A stretch of DNA of 53,475 nucleotides from Deltaproteobacteria bacterium (GTDB lineage Bacteria > Myxococcota_A > Polyangia > JAAYKL01). Below are positions 16,731-24,685 of the stretch, one piece after another. The stretch spans positions 1 to 53,475 of the forward strand of contig JAFGQN010000022.1 of assembly GCA_016935665.1 (NCBI GenBank), given 5' to 3'. Under the pieces are notes generated by a model. That model had not been told where the DNA came from and searched no databases. It saw nothing but the letters and a program-made list of their open reading frames with translations. Position 1 is the stretch's first letter. Every line of letters starts with the position of its first letter. The translations under genes were made by a program, and so were the position numbers.

Positions 16731-18038
16731 ATGAATATTCTTGAAATCATGGCCGCACCTTTTGCGGAATGTATGGTGCTGGTCGCCATTCATACATACC
16801 TTGGCATTCACGTATTGAAGCGTCGGGTAATTTTTGTGGACTTGGCACTTGCGCAAACAGCTGCCCTTGGAACGACGATGGGATTTATGTTTGGCATTAT
16901 GCCTGAATCCGGTTCGTCTCTTCTGTTCTCTATTGTATTTGCAACTATTGGCGCAGCAATATTCGCTCTTACCAGAATGAAAAATGATGTGGTTCCTCAA
17001 GAAGCGATTATCGGTCTATTTTATGCGGTATGCGCAGCTCTGGCAATATTGGTGATTCAGAAAACAAGCGGCGCCGAACATATCGATGACATTTTAGTGG
17101 GCAGTATTCTTTGGGCCAGGTGGGATGATGTGGGAATCGCTGCTGTTGCCTACTTCGCGGTGGGGGTGGTTCATTTCTTATTTCGCAAACAGTTTATGCT
17201 GATTTCAGAGTCTCCAAAAAAGGCGTATGAAGCCGGATTAAACATTCAATTCTGGGATTTTATTTTTTACCTGACATTTGGTTTCGTGATTTCGTTTTCT
17301 GTTCGCATCGCTGGTGTGTTGCTGGTATTTGTGTTTTTGGTGGCGCCTGCCATCATGGCGTTTCTATTGACACCAAAATTGAAATATCAACTTATTATCG
17401 GCTGGGCAACAGGAACTTTGGTTACTGTTATGGGGTTGACCGTATCTTATTATGTAGACCTCCCCAGTGGGCCCACAGTCATTGCATTGTACGGCTTTGT
17501 TTTGGTACTGCAGGGCGTTGGCCTTTATATTGTAAGGGCGCCTGCCAAAATAGCAGCAGCTCGAAATGTTGTGTTATGCGTCGGCGCAACAATACTTTTG
17601 TCGTTAGGGGTGTATTATTTGGGAATCTGGCTTTCCAACGGCGAAGAGACTGAAAATACACGTTTGGCAGAAGCGGCTGTTAGTTTAAGAACAGAAAATC
17701 TCAAAGTAGAACATGAAAGAATAAACGCAGTTGAAAAACACATCACCGAGTTGGATCCATGGCTGACAAAATATTTGTCTCAAGAACAGATGTCAGCATA
17801 TGCATATTGCGCAGACTCTCTTGAAAGGCTGGAATACATCAATACATTGCCTTTAAAATCGACACAAAGGGCAGCATTGGTCATTTCCTTTCTGGCGGAT
17901 TCCGACACACCCGTTTTCTTTAGAATGCAGGCATTGGAGATAGTTAAGTCACTTTCCAGGAACAATTTCGAGTACGATATAGACAGTTGCGACAATATCG
18001 AAGCGATTGAAAAAATGAAAAAGGCATTATTGCAGTAA
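16731..18038 (+). CDS. Metal ABC transporter permease (ZnuB-like) with long C-terminal extension
   Basis: This ~435-residue integral membrane protein of the ABC-3 family shows eight or nine hydrophobic helices over residues ~1-300. It has the ALAQTAALG-type start, the HFLFRKQFM coupling-helix region and SFSVRIAGVLLVFVFLVAPA. Normal ZnuB is ~260-290 residues; here ~130 more follow a final helix (~285-300) and form a charged helical domain. The ATG at 16731 is preferred to a GTG at 16716 because GGGGAT lies before it. No ATP-binding protein gene is found upstream or downstream in the operon, so the ATPase must be encoded elsewhere. Confidence 0.85.
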   Translation: MNILEIMAAPFAECMVLVAIHTYLGIHVLKRRVIFVDLALAQTAALGTTMGFMFGIMPESGSSLLFSIVFATIGAAIFALTRMKNDVVPQEAIIGLFYAVCAALAILVIQKTSGAEHIDDILVGSILWARWDDVGIAAVAYFAVGVVHFLFRKQFMLISESPKKAYEAGLNIQFWDFIFYLTFGFVISFSVRIAGVLLVFVFLVAPAIMAFLLTPKLKYQLIIGWATGTLVTVMGLTVSYYVDLPSGPTVIALYGFVLVLQGVGLYIVRAPAKIAAARNVVLCVGATILLSLGVYYLGIWLSNGEETENTRLAEAAVSLRTENLKVEHERINAVEKHITELDPWLTKYLSQEQMSAYAYCADSLERLEYINTLPLKSTQRAALVISFLADSDTPVFFRMQALEIVKSLSRNNFEYDIDSCDNIEAIEKMKKALLQ

Positions 18039-18082
18039 AGCGTTTCACACGAGGAGTGATTTACTTTTTTGGGGAAAACAAC

Positions 18083-18505
18083 ATGATTTCTGCAAACAAT
18101 AAATGGTTTTCGATTCTGTGGTTGGCGGGGTTTTTAAATACTGCGTGCGTCCAAACAACACAATATTTGTACAGTGACGCAGGCGATGTACAATTGAAAA
18201 AGTCTCAAAAACACGATTTTGCTTATGTACGCATAAGAAGCGACAGCACTAAACAGTTGCTGATTATTTATGGCAAATTAACACACCCGCACGATGGTTG
18301 CCAGTCCGATGCACAGGTTGTTCTCACGTGTTTGGATCGCGACGGAAAAACTGTTTTTGAAAAACGATTAAACATGCGACACCAAAGCAATCATCAAAGA
18401 GGATGGTTCGGGGCCGGATTTCGAGGTCAAATCGAGTTATCAAAGGTATCGGGTACGCGGTTATCTCTTTCAATTGAAGATGTCGCCTGTAGCTGTCATC
18501 GGTAA
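18083..18505 (+). CDS. Small exported, possible lipoprotein, last gene of metal-uptake operon
   Basis: This 140-residue protein starts with a hydrophobic segment followed by LNTACVQTT, a weak lipobox with Cys21. The mature part has no family I recognise. It contains DGCQSD and ends with VACSCHR, so it holds several cysteines and a His. The ATG at 18083 is preferred over a GTG at 18056, which would place a hydrophobic stretch in front of the signal. It begins 45 bases after the permease and is probably cotranscribed. A metal-binding or assembly role would fit but is only inferred from position. Confidence 0.5.
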   Translation: MISANNKWFSILWLAGFLNTACVQTTQYLYSDAGDVQLKKSQKHDFAYVRIRSDSTKQLLIIYGKLTHPHDGCQSDAQVVLTCLDRDGKTVFEKRLNMRHQSNHQRGWFGAGFRGQIELSKVSGTRLSLSIEDVACSCHR

Positions 18506-18700
18506 CTCATTAACTCTCAGATACCTGTTTGCCTGCGATAGTGAACCTCGCACAATATTTCCAATTGGCTTCTTTTTCTGTGACAGAAATGCCCGACACC
18601 ATTCGCTTTTTCACAAAGTAAAAAAAAGTTCTCTTTAGCGACACCATATATCGCCTCGTTGTATCCTGGTTGTGCACCAACAAAAGACGGAGAGCTGCAA

Positions 18701-19666
18701 ATGAATACAGTGACACAAACAGAGAGACTTCGACATTTTCCCATAACCTTTCTGGCCATTCCCCTGGGGTTTGCCGGCTATACCCTGGCACTGCAAAAGG
18801 GCGCAGAATTGCTGAGCCTGCCGAAATCGGTGAGCACGGTGCACCTCTGGATAACGATTGGCATTTTTGCCGTAACACTGGGCGGGTATCTTTTAAAATT
18901 GAGCCAATATCCCAAAGAGGTGGCCAGTGATTTCAATCACCCCATCAAAGTGAACTTTTTTCCCCTTTTGGCCAAGGTGCTACTGGTGATGTCGGTTATA
19001 TTTCTATCGAGGGATATGGCCGTCTCAAAAGCGCTGTGGTTAGCTGGCACGGTATTACAGCTGGCCGCATCGCTTTTGATCGTCACTCAGTGGGTGAATC
19101 AAAACCACTTCAAACTGGACCATCTTACGCCCGCCTGGTTTATTCCCATAGTCGGAAATTTAATCGTTCCTATTGCAGGTGTTGAACATGGTTACATGGA
19201 AATTTCGTGGTTCTTCTTTGCTATCGGGCTTGTGTTCTGGGTGGCCATGTTCACCGTAGTGCTCAATCGCATGATTTTTCATCATCCCATAATGGAAAAA
19301 TTGATGCCCACCATGTTTATTTTGTTCGCGCCTCCCGCCATTGCTTTTATCGCATATTTTAAACTGACAGGTGAGGTGGACGGATTTGCACGGATCCTTT
19401 ACTACGTGGCGACATTCTTATTCATGTTGATTCTGCTGCAGGTAAAACAGCTGATAAAAATTCGCTATTTCTTATCCTGGTGGGCCTATTCATTCCCATT
19501 GGCGGCAAAAGCGTTGGCCAGTATTCTGATGGCTCATCAGACACACAATGTCTTTGTTCGGACATTAGCCCAGATAGAGGTTGTGCTACTGGCGGGAATT
19601 ATCCTGATGCTGGTACTGCGCACAGTGCTTGCAATTGCCCGCAAAGGAATCTGTGTTGCCGACTGA
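18701..19666 (+). CDS. TDT/SLAC1-family anion transporter (TehA-like)
   Basis: This 321-residue protein has about ten hydrophobic helices and the TDT-family start HFPITFLAIPLGFAGYTLA. Family members are anion channels (TehA tellurite resistance, plant SLAC1) or C4-dicarboxylate carriers. It has WFIPIVGNLIVPIAG and WFFFAIGLVFW, which match the repeat in that family. The substrate cannot be told from sequence. A GGAGAG site lies 8 bases before the ATG at 18701; upstream in-frame residues read poorly and are excluded. It converges with the peroxiredoxin gene 11 bases later. Confidence 0.82.
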   Translation: MNTVTQTERLRHFPITFLAIPLGFAGYTLALQKGAELLSLPKSVSTVHLWITIGIFAVTLGGYLLKLSQYPKEVASDFNHPIKVNFFPLLAKVLLVMSVIFLSRDMAVSKALWLAGTVLQLAASLLIVTQWVNQNHFKLDHLTPAWFIPIVGNLIVPIAGVEHGYMEISWFFFAIGLVFWVAMFTVVLNRMIFHHPIMEKLMPTMFILFAPPAIAFIAYFKLTGEVDGFARILYYVATFLFMLILLQVKQLIKIRYFLSWWAYSFPLAAKALASILMAHQTHNVFVRTLAQIEVVLLAGIILMLVLRTVLAIARKGICVAD

Positions 19667-19677
19667 TGTGCAACCCT

Positions 19678-20391
19678 TTACTTTTTCAGCACTTTTTTCA
19701 ACACAGTATCCTTGTCAATTTTCTTTGTGCAGAAAAACCAGTCCTGACACTGCATGTCTTCTTTACCCTCCATGCGATTTTTTGCTGTGCCGCAGGAACC
19801 GGCGGGCGAGATGATCACGTCGTCCCCGGGGCGCCAGTCGGCAGGGGTGGCAATATTGAATTCATCCGCTGTCTTCAGGGCAATCAAAGCACGATACAGT
19901 TCATCGAAATTGCGCCCCAAACTGAGAGGATAGTAAATAATTGTGCGAACGATCCCTTTGGGGTCAATAAAGAAGACCGCACGTACCGCTTTGGTCGTGG
20001 CCTCGCCTGGCTGAATCATGCCATATTTTGTGGCGACTTCCATGGTGATGTCTTCAATCAAGGGAAATTTGACTTCTACATTCTTCATTCCTTTGTATTC
20101 AATTTTCTCATTGATGGTGCGAAGCCAGGCAATGTGGCTGTACAGCCCATCTACGGATAGCCCCACCAGTTTGCAGCCGGCTTCTGAAAACTTGTCTTCC
20201 ATGGATGCAAAGGTAATGAATTCCGAAGTACACACCGGCGTAAAATCAGCGGGATGGCTGAAGAGAATCACCCAGCTGCCTTCGTAATCTGCGGGGAAGT
20301 TAAGATCTCCCTGGGTGGTAACAGCTTTAAATTCGGGGGCCTTGTCCCCAATCCGGGGCATGGATACATGTGTTCTTTCAGTGTTTTCCAC
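19678..20391 (-). CDS. Peroxiredoxin, Prx6-like with C-terminal cysteine pair
   Basis: This 237-residue AhpC/TSA-family thiol peroxidase reduces H2O2 and organic peroxides. The peroxidatic Cys lies in SHPADFTPVCTSEF. A second conserved pair, CQDWFFC, is near the C terminus, as in archaeal and anaerobe Prx6-type enzymes that resolve through extra cysteines (established family knowledge). The length is normal for that group. The start is a GTG at 20391, with AAGGAG 7 bases upstream; no ATG fits the N-terminal family sequence. It stands alone, and no rubredoxin or reductase gene is adjacent. Confidence 0.93.
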   Translation of the reverse strand: MENTERTHVSMPRIGDKAPEFKAVTTQGDLNFPADYEGSWVILFSHPADFTPVCTSEFITFASMEDKFSEAGCKLVGLSVDGLYSHIAWLRTINEKIEYKGMKNVEVKFPLIEDITMEVATKYGMIQPGEATTKAVRAVFFIDPKGIVRTIIYYPLSLGRNFDELYRALIALKTADEFNIATPADWRPGDDVIISPAGSCGTAKNRMEGKEDMQCQDWFFCTKKIDKDTVLKKVLKK

Positions 20392-20551
20392 GTTGTAACT
20401 CCTTTGAATGTTTACATGTTTTGGCAGAAATGCCGTCGTCTGATAGACTCAATGTAGTAATAAAAAGATGAAAGTCACCTTTGAAACTCACAAAATTATG
20501 ATTTTTTTTCCATTCGTTTTCATCGCCCAAAAGACAAAAATAATGGAAAGT

Positions 20552-20959
20552 TCACAGACCGCGTTCAGCTCGGATGCGATTTATGATTTTAAAGGCTTCC
20601 TCTTTGGAATACACCACATGCAGGTCCTTTGACACCGCGCGCGCTTTTCCACGCCAAATGCGACTCATGCCATAAGCCAGATTGTCTTTAACAACCATAA
20701 CAACAGTTGTATCCGGCCGCTGCTCCAGCACTTTTCGCACTCTTGCAGCCATCTCGCGAACATCGTCTGCTGTAACTCTGCAGACATCCGCATCCCGAAT
20801 GTCGTTTACAATGAATTTGGCGTCTCTATATTCAGGGTCCGACGTTCGCTCCCTGCTGGAATCCATAAGCACTTTCAGAGTAACAGCGCCGGCATACGTC
20901 GTGTAGACGATGGCGCCGTTGTCAATTGGGGTGATTCTGTATGATTTTTCTTCCGTCAT
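20552..20959 (-). CDS. SpoIIAA/STAS-like small protein of unknown function
   Basis: This is a soluble ~135-residue protein beginning MTEEKSYRI. An earlier ATG at 21025 would add 22 residues that look random. It has an alternating strand-helix pattern with KFIVNDIRDADV and TTVVMVVKDNLAYGMSRIW. This resembles the SpoIIAA-like/STAS fold seen in small proteins that report on membrane or signalling states, but the match is only by pattern. No ribosome site is obvious at either start. It is transcribed divergently from the metallophosphoesterase-like gene and has no operon partner. Confidence 0.5.
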   Translation of the reverse strand: MTEEKSYRITPIDNGAIVYTTYAGAVTLKVLMDSSRERTSDPEYRDAKFIVNDIRDADVCRVTADDVREMAARVRKVLEQRPDTTVVMVVKDNLAYGMSRIWRGKARAVSKDLHVVYSKEEAFKIINRIRAERGL

Positions 20960-21025
20960 GCACTGTGAAGAACGGCCAGTCTCGATTTTAAAGAAGGAAA
21001 ACAACGGATTCCGGTGCAACGACAT

Positions 21026-21386
21026 GGCTGTATGGAAAAGATCGCGTAGCCACCTTGCAAAACAGTGTTTTTCTAAACTGGAATTGTCCCGGAACCCAAC
21101 GAAAATTTTCTCTTAAAGGTGCTTTTCCATCCCAAATGTCTCGCAAAATGGGGTCGACATTTACAATAAACTCTCATGTGCCCCTTCTCCCGGCGAGGTG
21201 AAAAAGTCCTGCCGCGCCCATTCGAACCATTGCCACATCCCATTGCAAAAAAAATGCAACCGAAACAGATTCTGCTGCATTACTGATGTGACACGTTACA
21301 CAATCGCGAATTTTTTTTACATTGGATGCAAATCATCTCTTTGTAAAAAGACAACTAAACCCAACTATTTTTTGAAAGGAAACAAC
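21026..21386. other. Intergenic region between divergent genes, no gene recognised
   Basis: About 360 bases separate the STAS-like gene and the metallophosphoesterase-like gene. The open frame that runs from 21198 into the latter is Cys/His-rich and reads like non-coding sequence. An AT-rich stretch (21307-21318) may hold a promoter. A GAAAGGA at 21374-21380 is the ribosome site of the next gene. Nothing else stands out. Confidence 0.4.
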
Positions 21387-22316
21387 GTGACACCATTTTC
21401 TCAAAAGCGTATTGCTTTCGTACGCACAACGATTGCGCTTTTTACATTCACCTCTTTTGCGGCTGGTCACTCTGCATCGGCAATTGAAAAACTGTTTTTT
21501 GTAAGTGACGCTTTCCAGGGGGCTGGTTCAAGCATCACCCAGCAGAGCATAGCGGACTCCAAAGCAGTGGCAAACAAGGTTGAAGAACGAATTCAGGAAG
21601 CCTATAACAACTACGGATGGAATTCCCATATTATCACTACAGAACTCAACAACGCCAGTGGTTCACTGGCACAGTACGAAAATGTGATTGATGAAGTATG
21701 GAGTCCCCTTTTGTCGTACGTGCACGCTGTGCCCGGAAATCACGATTACAACACCTATAACGCCTCCGGTTTTTATTCATATTTTGATAATTCAGAAACC
21801 TATCACTCATTTAAAATCGAAACGGGCGCCAAAGACTGGAACATTATTGGCATCGATAGCAACTGGGACAAACTAAGTTTCAATCAATGGCAGAAGCAGC
21901 TTTCGTGGTTGGAAAGTGAAGTACAGAAAGAAGCATGCACGATTGTTTATTTTCACCATCCCCGCTGGAGTTCCGGTGATCATGGCAACAATTCTCAAAT
22001 GCAGGATGTGTGGGAAATTCTAACGCGAAACAATGTTGAACTGGCGCTATCCGGTCACGATCACAATTTTGAGATTTTTGACGGAATGGACGAATTCGGC
22101 AACAGGGATAACATGGGCACAATCCAGATTGTTGCCGGGATTGGCGGTGCAGACGTTGATTCCAGAGATATGGGGACCATCAAACCAAACAGTTATCAAA
22201 TAATTGAAAAACGCCATGGTTTTATCGAATTCATATTGCACGACGGCTTGGTTGTGACTGGCGCTTACGACGAAGAAGGCCATGCGTTTGGCATGTATGT
22301 TAATATCTGTCATTGA
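21387..22316 (+). CDS. Exported metallophosphoesterase-fold protein with degenerate metal motifs
   Basis: This 309-residue protein starts at a GTG (21387) with GAAAGGA upstream, giving a clean signal peptide ending SASA. The C-terminal two-thirds match purple-acid-phosphatase-like calcineurin domains: VPGNHDYNT, FHHPRWSSGDHG and LSGHDHNFE are intact. The N-terminal metal motifs are not. The expected GDxxY before GSLAQYENV reads TELNNAS, and the expected first Asp-x-His motif is SDAFQ. Without these the di-metal site should be incomplete, so it may be inactive, a one-metal enzyme or a binding protein. It stands alone, followed by a minus-strand terminator. Confidence 0.75.
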   Translation: MTPFSQKRIAFVRTTIALFTFTSFAAGHSASAIEKLFFVSDAFQGAGSSITQQSIADSKAVANKVEERIQEAYNNYGWNSHIITTELNNASGSLAQYENVIDEVWSPLLSYVHAVPGNHDYNTYNASGFYSYFDNSETYHSFKIETGAKDWNIIGIDSNWDKLSFNQWQKQLSWLESEVQKEACTIVYFHHPRWSSGDHGNNSQMQDVWEILTRNNVELALSGHDHNFEIFDGMDEFGNRDNMGTIQIVAGIGGADVDSRDMGTIKPNSYQIIEKRHGFIEFILHDGLVVTGAYDEEGHAFGMYVNICH

Positions 22317-22365
22317 CTTTTGTGATTTGTGTTCGTGGACGACCTATATATCGATGATTTAAAAC

Positions 22366-22396
22366 GACAAAAAACGGCGCCATCAAAATGGCGTCC
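22366..22396 (-). terminator. Rho-independent terminator for the Spy-like gene
   Basis: On the minus strand a GC-rich stem (GACGCCAT pairing with ATGGCGCC, one G-T pair, 4-base loop at 22384-22387) is followed by a run of T (22369-22374). It lies 12 bases after the stop codon at 22408. In the plus direction the A-run precedes the stem, so it is less likely to stop the phosphoesterase transcript. Confidence 0.7.
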
Positions 22397-22407
22397 TCCG
22401 TGGTCTG

Positions 22408-22687
22408 TTACAGTCTGGGAAATGTTTCGTCGAAGCTGGCATCCACCTTAGATCGATTTTCATCCATGAGCGCAAATATTTTCATCTCCTGCTCCGCTGT
22501 CAAATCCAGTTCTCCAAGTGGAAGTGGATGAAATATGAGTCTCTTGCTTCTGTCTCTTGCGCCGTGCAGTGGTGGCGAAGGAGGCCCCATCCTTCCCGTT
22601 GGTAATGTGGTCACACGATGCCGGCCCCCCCAAAAAAGCGACTGGGACAAACGTGCCCAGCAGGATGACCGCGTTAACGAGATACAC
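22408..22687 (-). pseudogene. Spy/CpxP-like small exported protein, frameshifted
   Basis: From a GTG at 22687 one frame gives a good export signal, MYLVNAVILLGTFVPVAFLG. At the run TTTTTTGGGGGGG (22624-22636 on the plus strand, as C7A6) the meaningful reading moves to the next frame. That frame ends with ELDLTAEQEMKIFALMDE and DASFDETFPRL. LTxEQ followed by a helix is the signature of Spy/CpxP-type periplasmic chaperone or metal-sensor proteins (family knowledge). Joined, it would be ~93 residues, shorter than most members. The homopolymer makes a sequence error or slippage both possible. A terminator follows, which supports a real gene. Confidence 0.45.
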
Positions 22688-22852
22688 TTTTAAATCTTAA
22701 CCAGTGGACATTGACAGTATTTTTTATTGCCCGGGATAACTGCATGCCCCGGCAGACATGGGAGCCCGCACAAATCGACCTCCAGGCTTGCAAACTGGCA
22801 TTTGATTACTACATTAGCAGCCGTGCATTAAATAACAACTGGTCCAAATAAA

Positions 22853-23825
22853 ATGGTCCCTAAAAAAACCACAATTTTACAAAACGAAATGATAGCACCA
22901 CTTCTGTTTCTGTTGGGTACGGCCGCGCTGTTGGCGGCGTCCACCAACATTGCCAAGCTGTCATCCAATATGGGGTTTCACCCGGTTACCCTGCTTGTAT
23001 GGTCCATCGTTGGCGCCACCATTGTGCTCACCGCACTTTCGGCCATCCAGCGGCAGCTTCCACGATTAACACCTCATCTGGCTGAATACTTCATCGTATC
23101 TGCCATCATTGGTGTGGCAGCGCCCAATCTGATTCTATTTGCCGCGGTGCCCAAAGTGGGCGTCAGTTTTGTTTCGCTATCTCTGGCGTTTCCGCCTTTG
23201 TTCACGTACATCGGTGCAGTGGCGTTAAAGATGGAAACGGTTTCTCTCATCCGCTCTTTGGGCGTTGCGCTGGCGTTGGCGGGTGCTGTATTTCTGGCAA
23301 CGCTGCAATTGTCTGCCCCCGATGCCCCCGTATCGTGGATTGTCGCCACTCTGTTCGTTCCCGTCATCCTGGCGGCCGGCAACATCTATCGTTCCAGGCG
23401 CTGGCCCAAAGGCGTTAAACCCAGTGCACTGGTCCCGGGGACACTAATGGTTTCCAGTCTGTCACTGCTTCTTGCAGGGGCGTTCACAGAACTGCCGCTG
23501 CATGTACCGGCAACCCTTACACCATGGCTGTTGATTTGTGTGCAAACGGCTATTTTGGCTGTGCAATATCTGTTGTTCTTTCAATTGCAAAAGCGCGGTG
23601 GGCCAGTGGCCAGTCTATCTCAGTTTACTGGGGTCTGTAGCCGCAGTCATGGCCGTCCCCGCAGCTATCCTGCTGTTAAACGAGCCGCCGCTGGATGGAA
23701 TATTTATCGGCGCTATTTTCATTGCACTTGGTATTTACCTGGTTACCCGCGGCGCTGCGCAGCAACACCGTTCAAAAACGTCGGACGCTCAATTGCCGCC
23801 CATTGAAGCCGAGTCACATCGATAA
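22853..23825 (+). pseudogene. EamA/DMT-family transporter broken by a 7-bp duplication
   Basis: The first frame (22853 on) encodes eight hydrophobic helices typical of the drug/metabolite transporter superfamily, up to LQKRGGPV at ~23606. After that the frame is nonsense, while the neighbouring frame gives YLSLLGSVAAVMAVPAAI, then LLLNEPPLDG and FIGAIFIALGIYLVTRG, the last two EamA helices. The sequence GGCCAGT is present twice in tandem (23601-23614). Removing one copy restores the whole protein (~321 residues) without any other change. The gene is therefore off as sequenced. The substrate of such transporters cannot be told. Confidence 0.8.
23601..23614. repeat. 7-bp tandem duplication that breaks the EamA gene
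   Basis: Two adjacent copies of GGCCAGT. Seven bases shift the frame by one. With a single copy the reading is GGPVYLSLLGSV, exactly the expected helix start. This looks like a recent slipped-strand event and could revert. Confidence 0.85.
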
Positions 23826-23883
23826 CGCTTAAACCCACAATGAAACGATTCAGGTCGGCTCATGCACATCCTGTAGCGCCAGG

Positions 23884-24579
23884 CTATGCGGCCGTACTCT
23901 TCTTTTCATACTGCAAAGCCGATGGCGATTGACATCCCACAATGGCCGGCGCCTCATGGATGAGTTCATCGTTCTCAAGAGCGGCCACCATAAACAGAGC
24001 AAAATCAATGCGCCGTGTCAAATCGCTTTTCAGTGCGGGGTCTCCCACATGACGCCGCCAGATGGGCAACCCCTGGCTTTCGCCCTCTTCCAGATTGCTG
24101 CCGCGCACCACTGTCCAACGCGTGCTGCTTTTAAAAATCCGATTACACGCCTCCACCTGATCATCCAGCTCCACCATTCGAATCAAACGTGCGATACTGC
24201 CAAACAGTTTTACAAAAGTTTTAAACCGCCAGGAGTACACATCCTTGCCGTCTTTGGTAATGTGCCACCCGCACGAAAAAATAAGCCGCGCATTTGACGG
24301 CGCATAATCCATCACCGCCTGCGCCGTACCCGATGAATACTGCTGAATGCCCCAGGGTGCCAAAACCGTTAGCACGCCGTCGCATCCGTCCACGGCTTTG
24401 CGAATCACTTCCCTATCATTGGTGGCTCCCGGAATTACAGTTATTTTGTCAGCGAAGCGGACAAGCTTTTGCACACTCTGTTCACGGCAAACGCCCACCA
24501 CTTCATATCCGCGGTCCAGACAATGCTGCACCATATACTGCCCCAACTTGCCGGACGCCCCGACAATACATACTTTCAT
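23884..24579 (-). CDS. NAD(P)-binding, NmrA/SDR-like epimerase-type protein
   Basis: This 231-residue protein starts MKVCIVGASGKLGQYM, a Rossmann GxSGxxG motif at residues 7-13. GVCREQSVQKL follows in the position that selects NADP over NAD. It is an atypical short-chain dehydrogenase related to NmrA and to flavin reductase/epimerase proteins. No YxxxK catalytic pair is evident, so it may bind a dinucleotide as a sensor or reduce an unknown substrate. The ATG at 24579 has AGGAGAGG upstream; a longer frame to 24702 is discarded. It lies 106 bases after the giant CHAT gene on the same strand and may share its transcript. Confidence 0.75.
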   Translation of the reverse strand: MKVCIVGASGKLGQYMVQHCLDRGYEVVGVCREQSVQKLVRFADKITVIPGATNDREVIRKAVDGCDGVLTVLAPWGIQQYSSGTAQAVMDYAPSNARLIFSCGWHITKDGKDVYSWRFKTFVKLFGSIARLIRMVELDDQVEACNRIFKSSTRWTVVRGSNLEEGESQGLPIWRRHVGDPALKSDLTRRIDFALFMVAALENDELIHEAPAIVGCQSPSALQYEKKSTAA

Positions 24580-24685
24580 TTTCCCTCTCCTGTATCTCTT
24601 CCAAAACAAACGACTCCCCAAAACAACAATCCCGGACTGCGCAAATGTAACCAGTGATATGAAGACTGACAACCAATGGAGGCAT

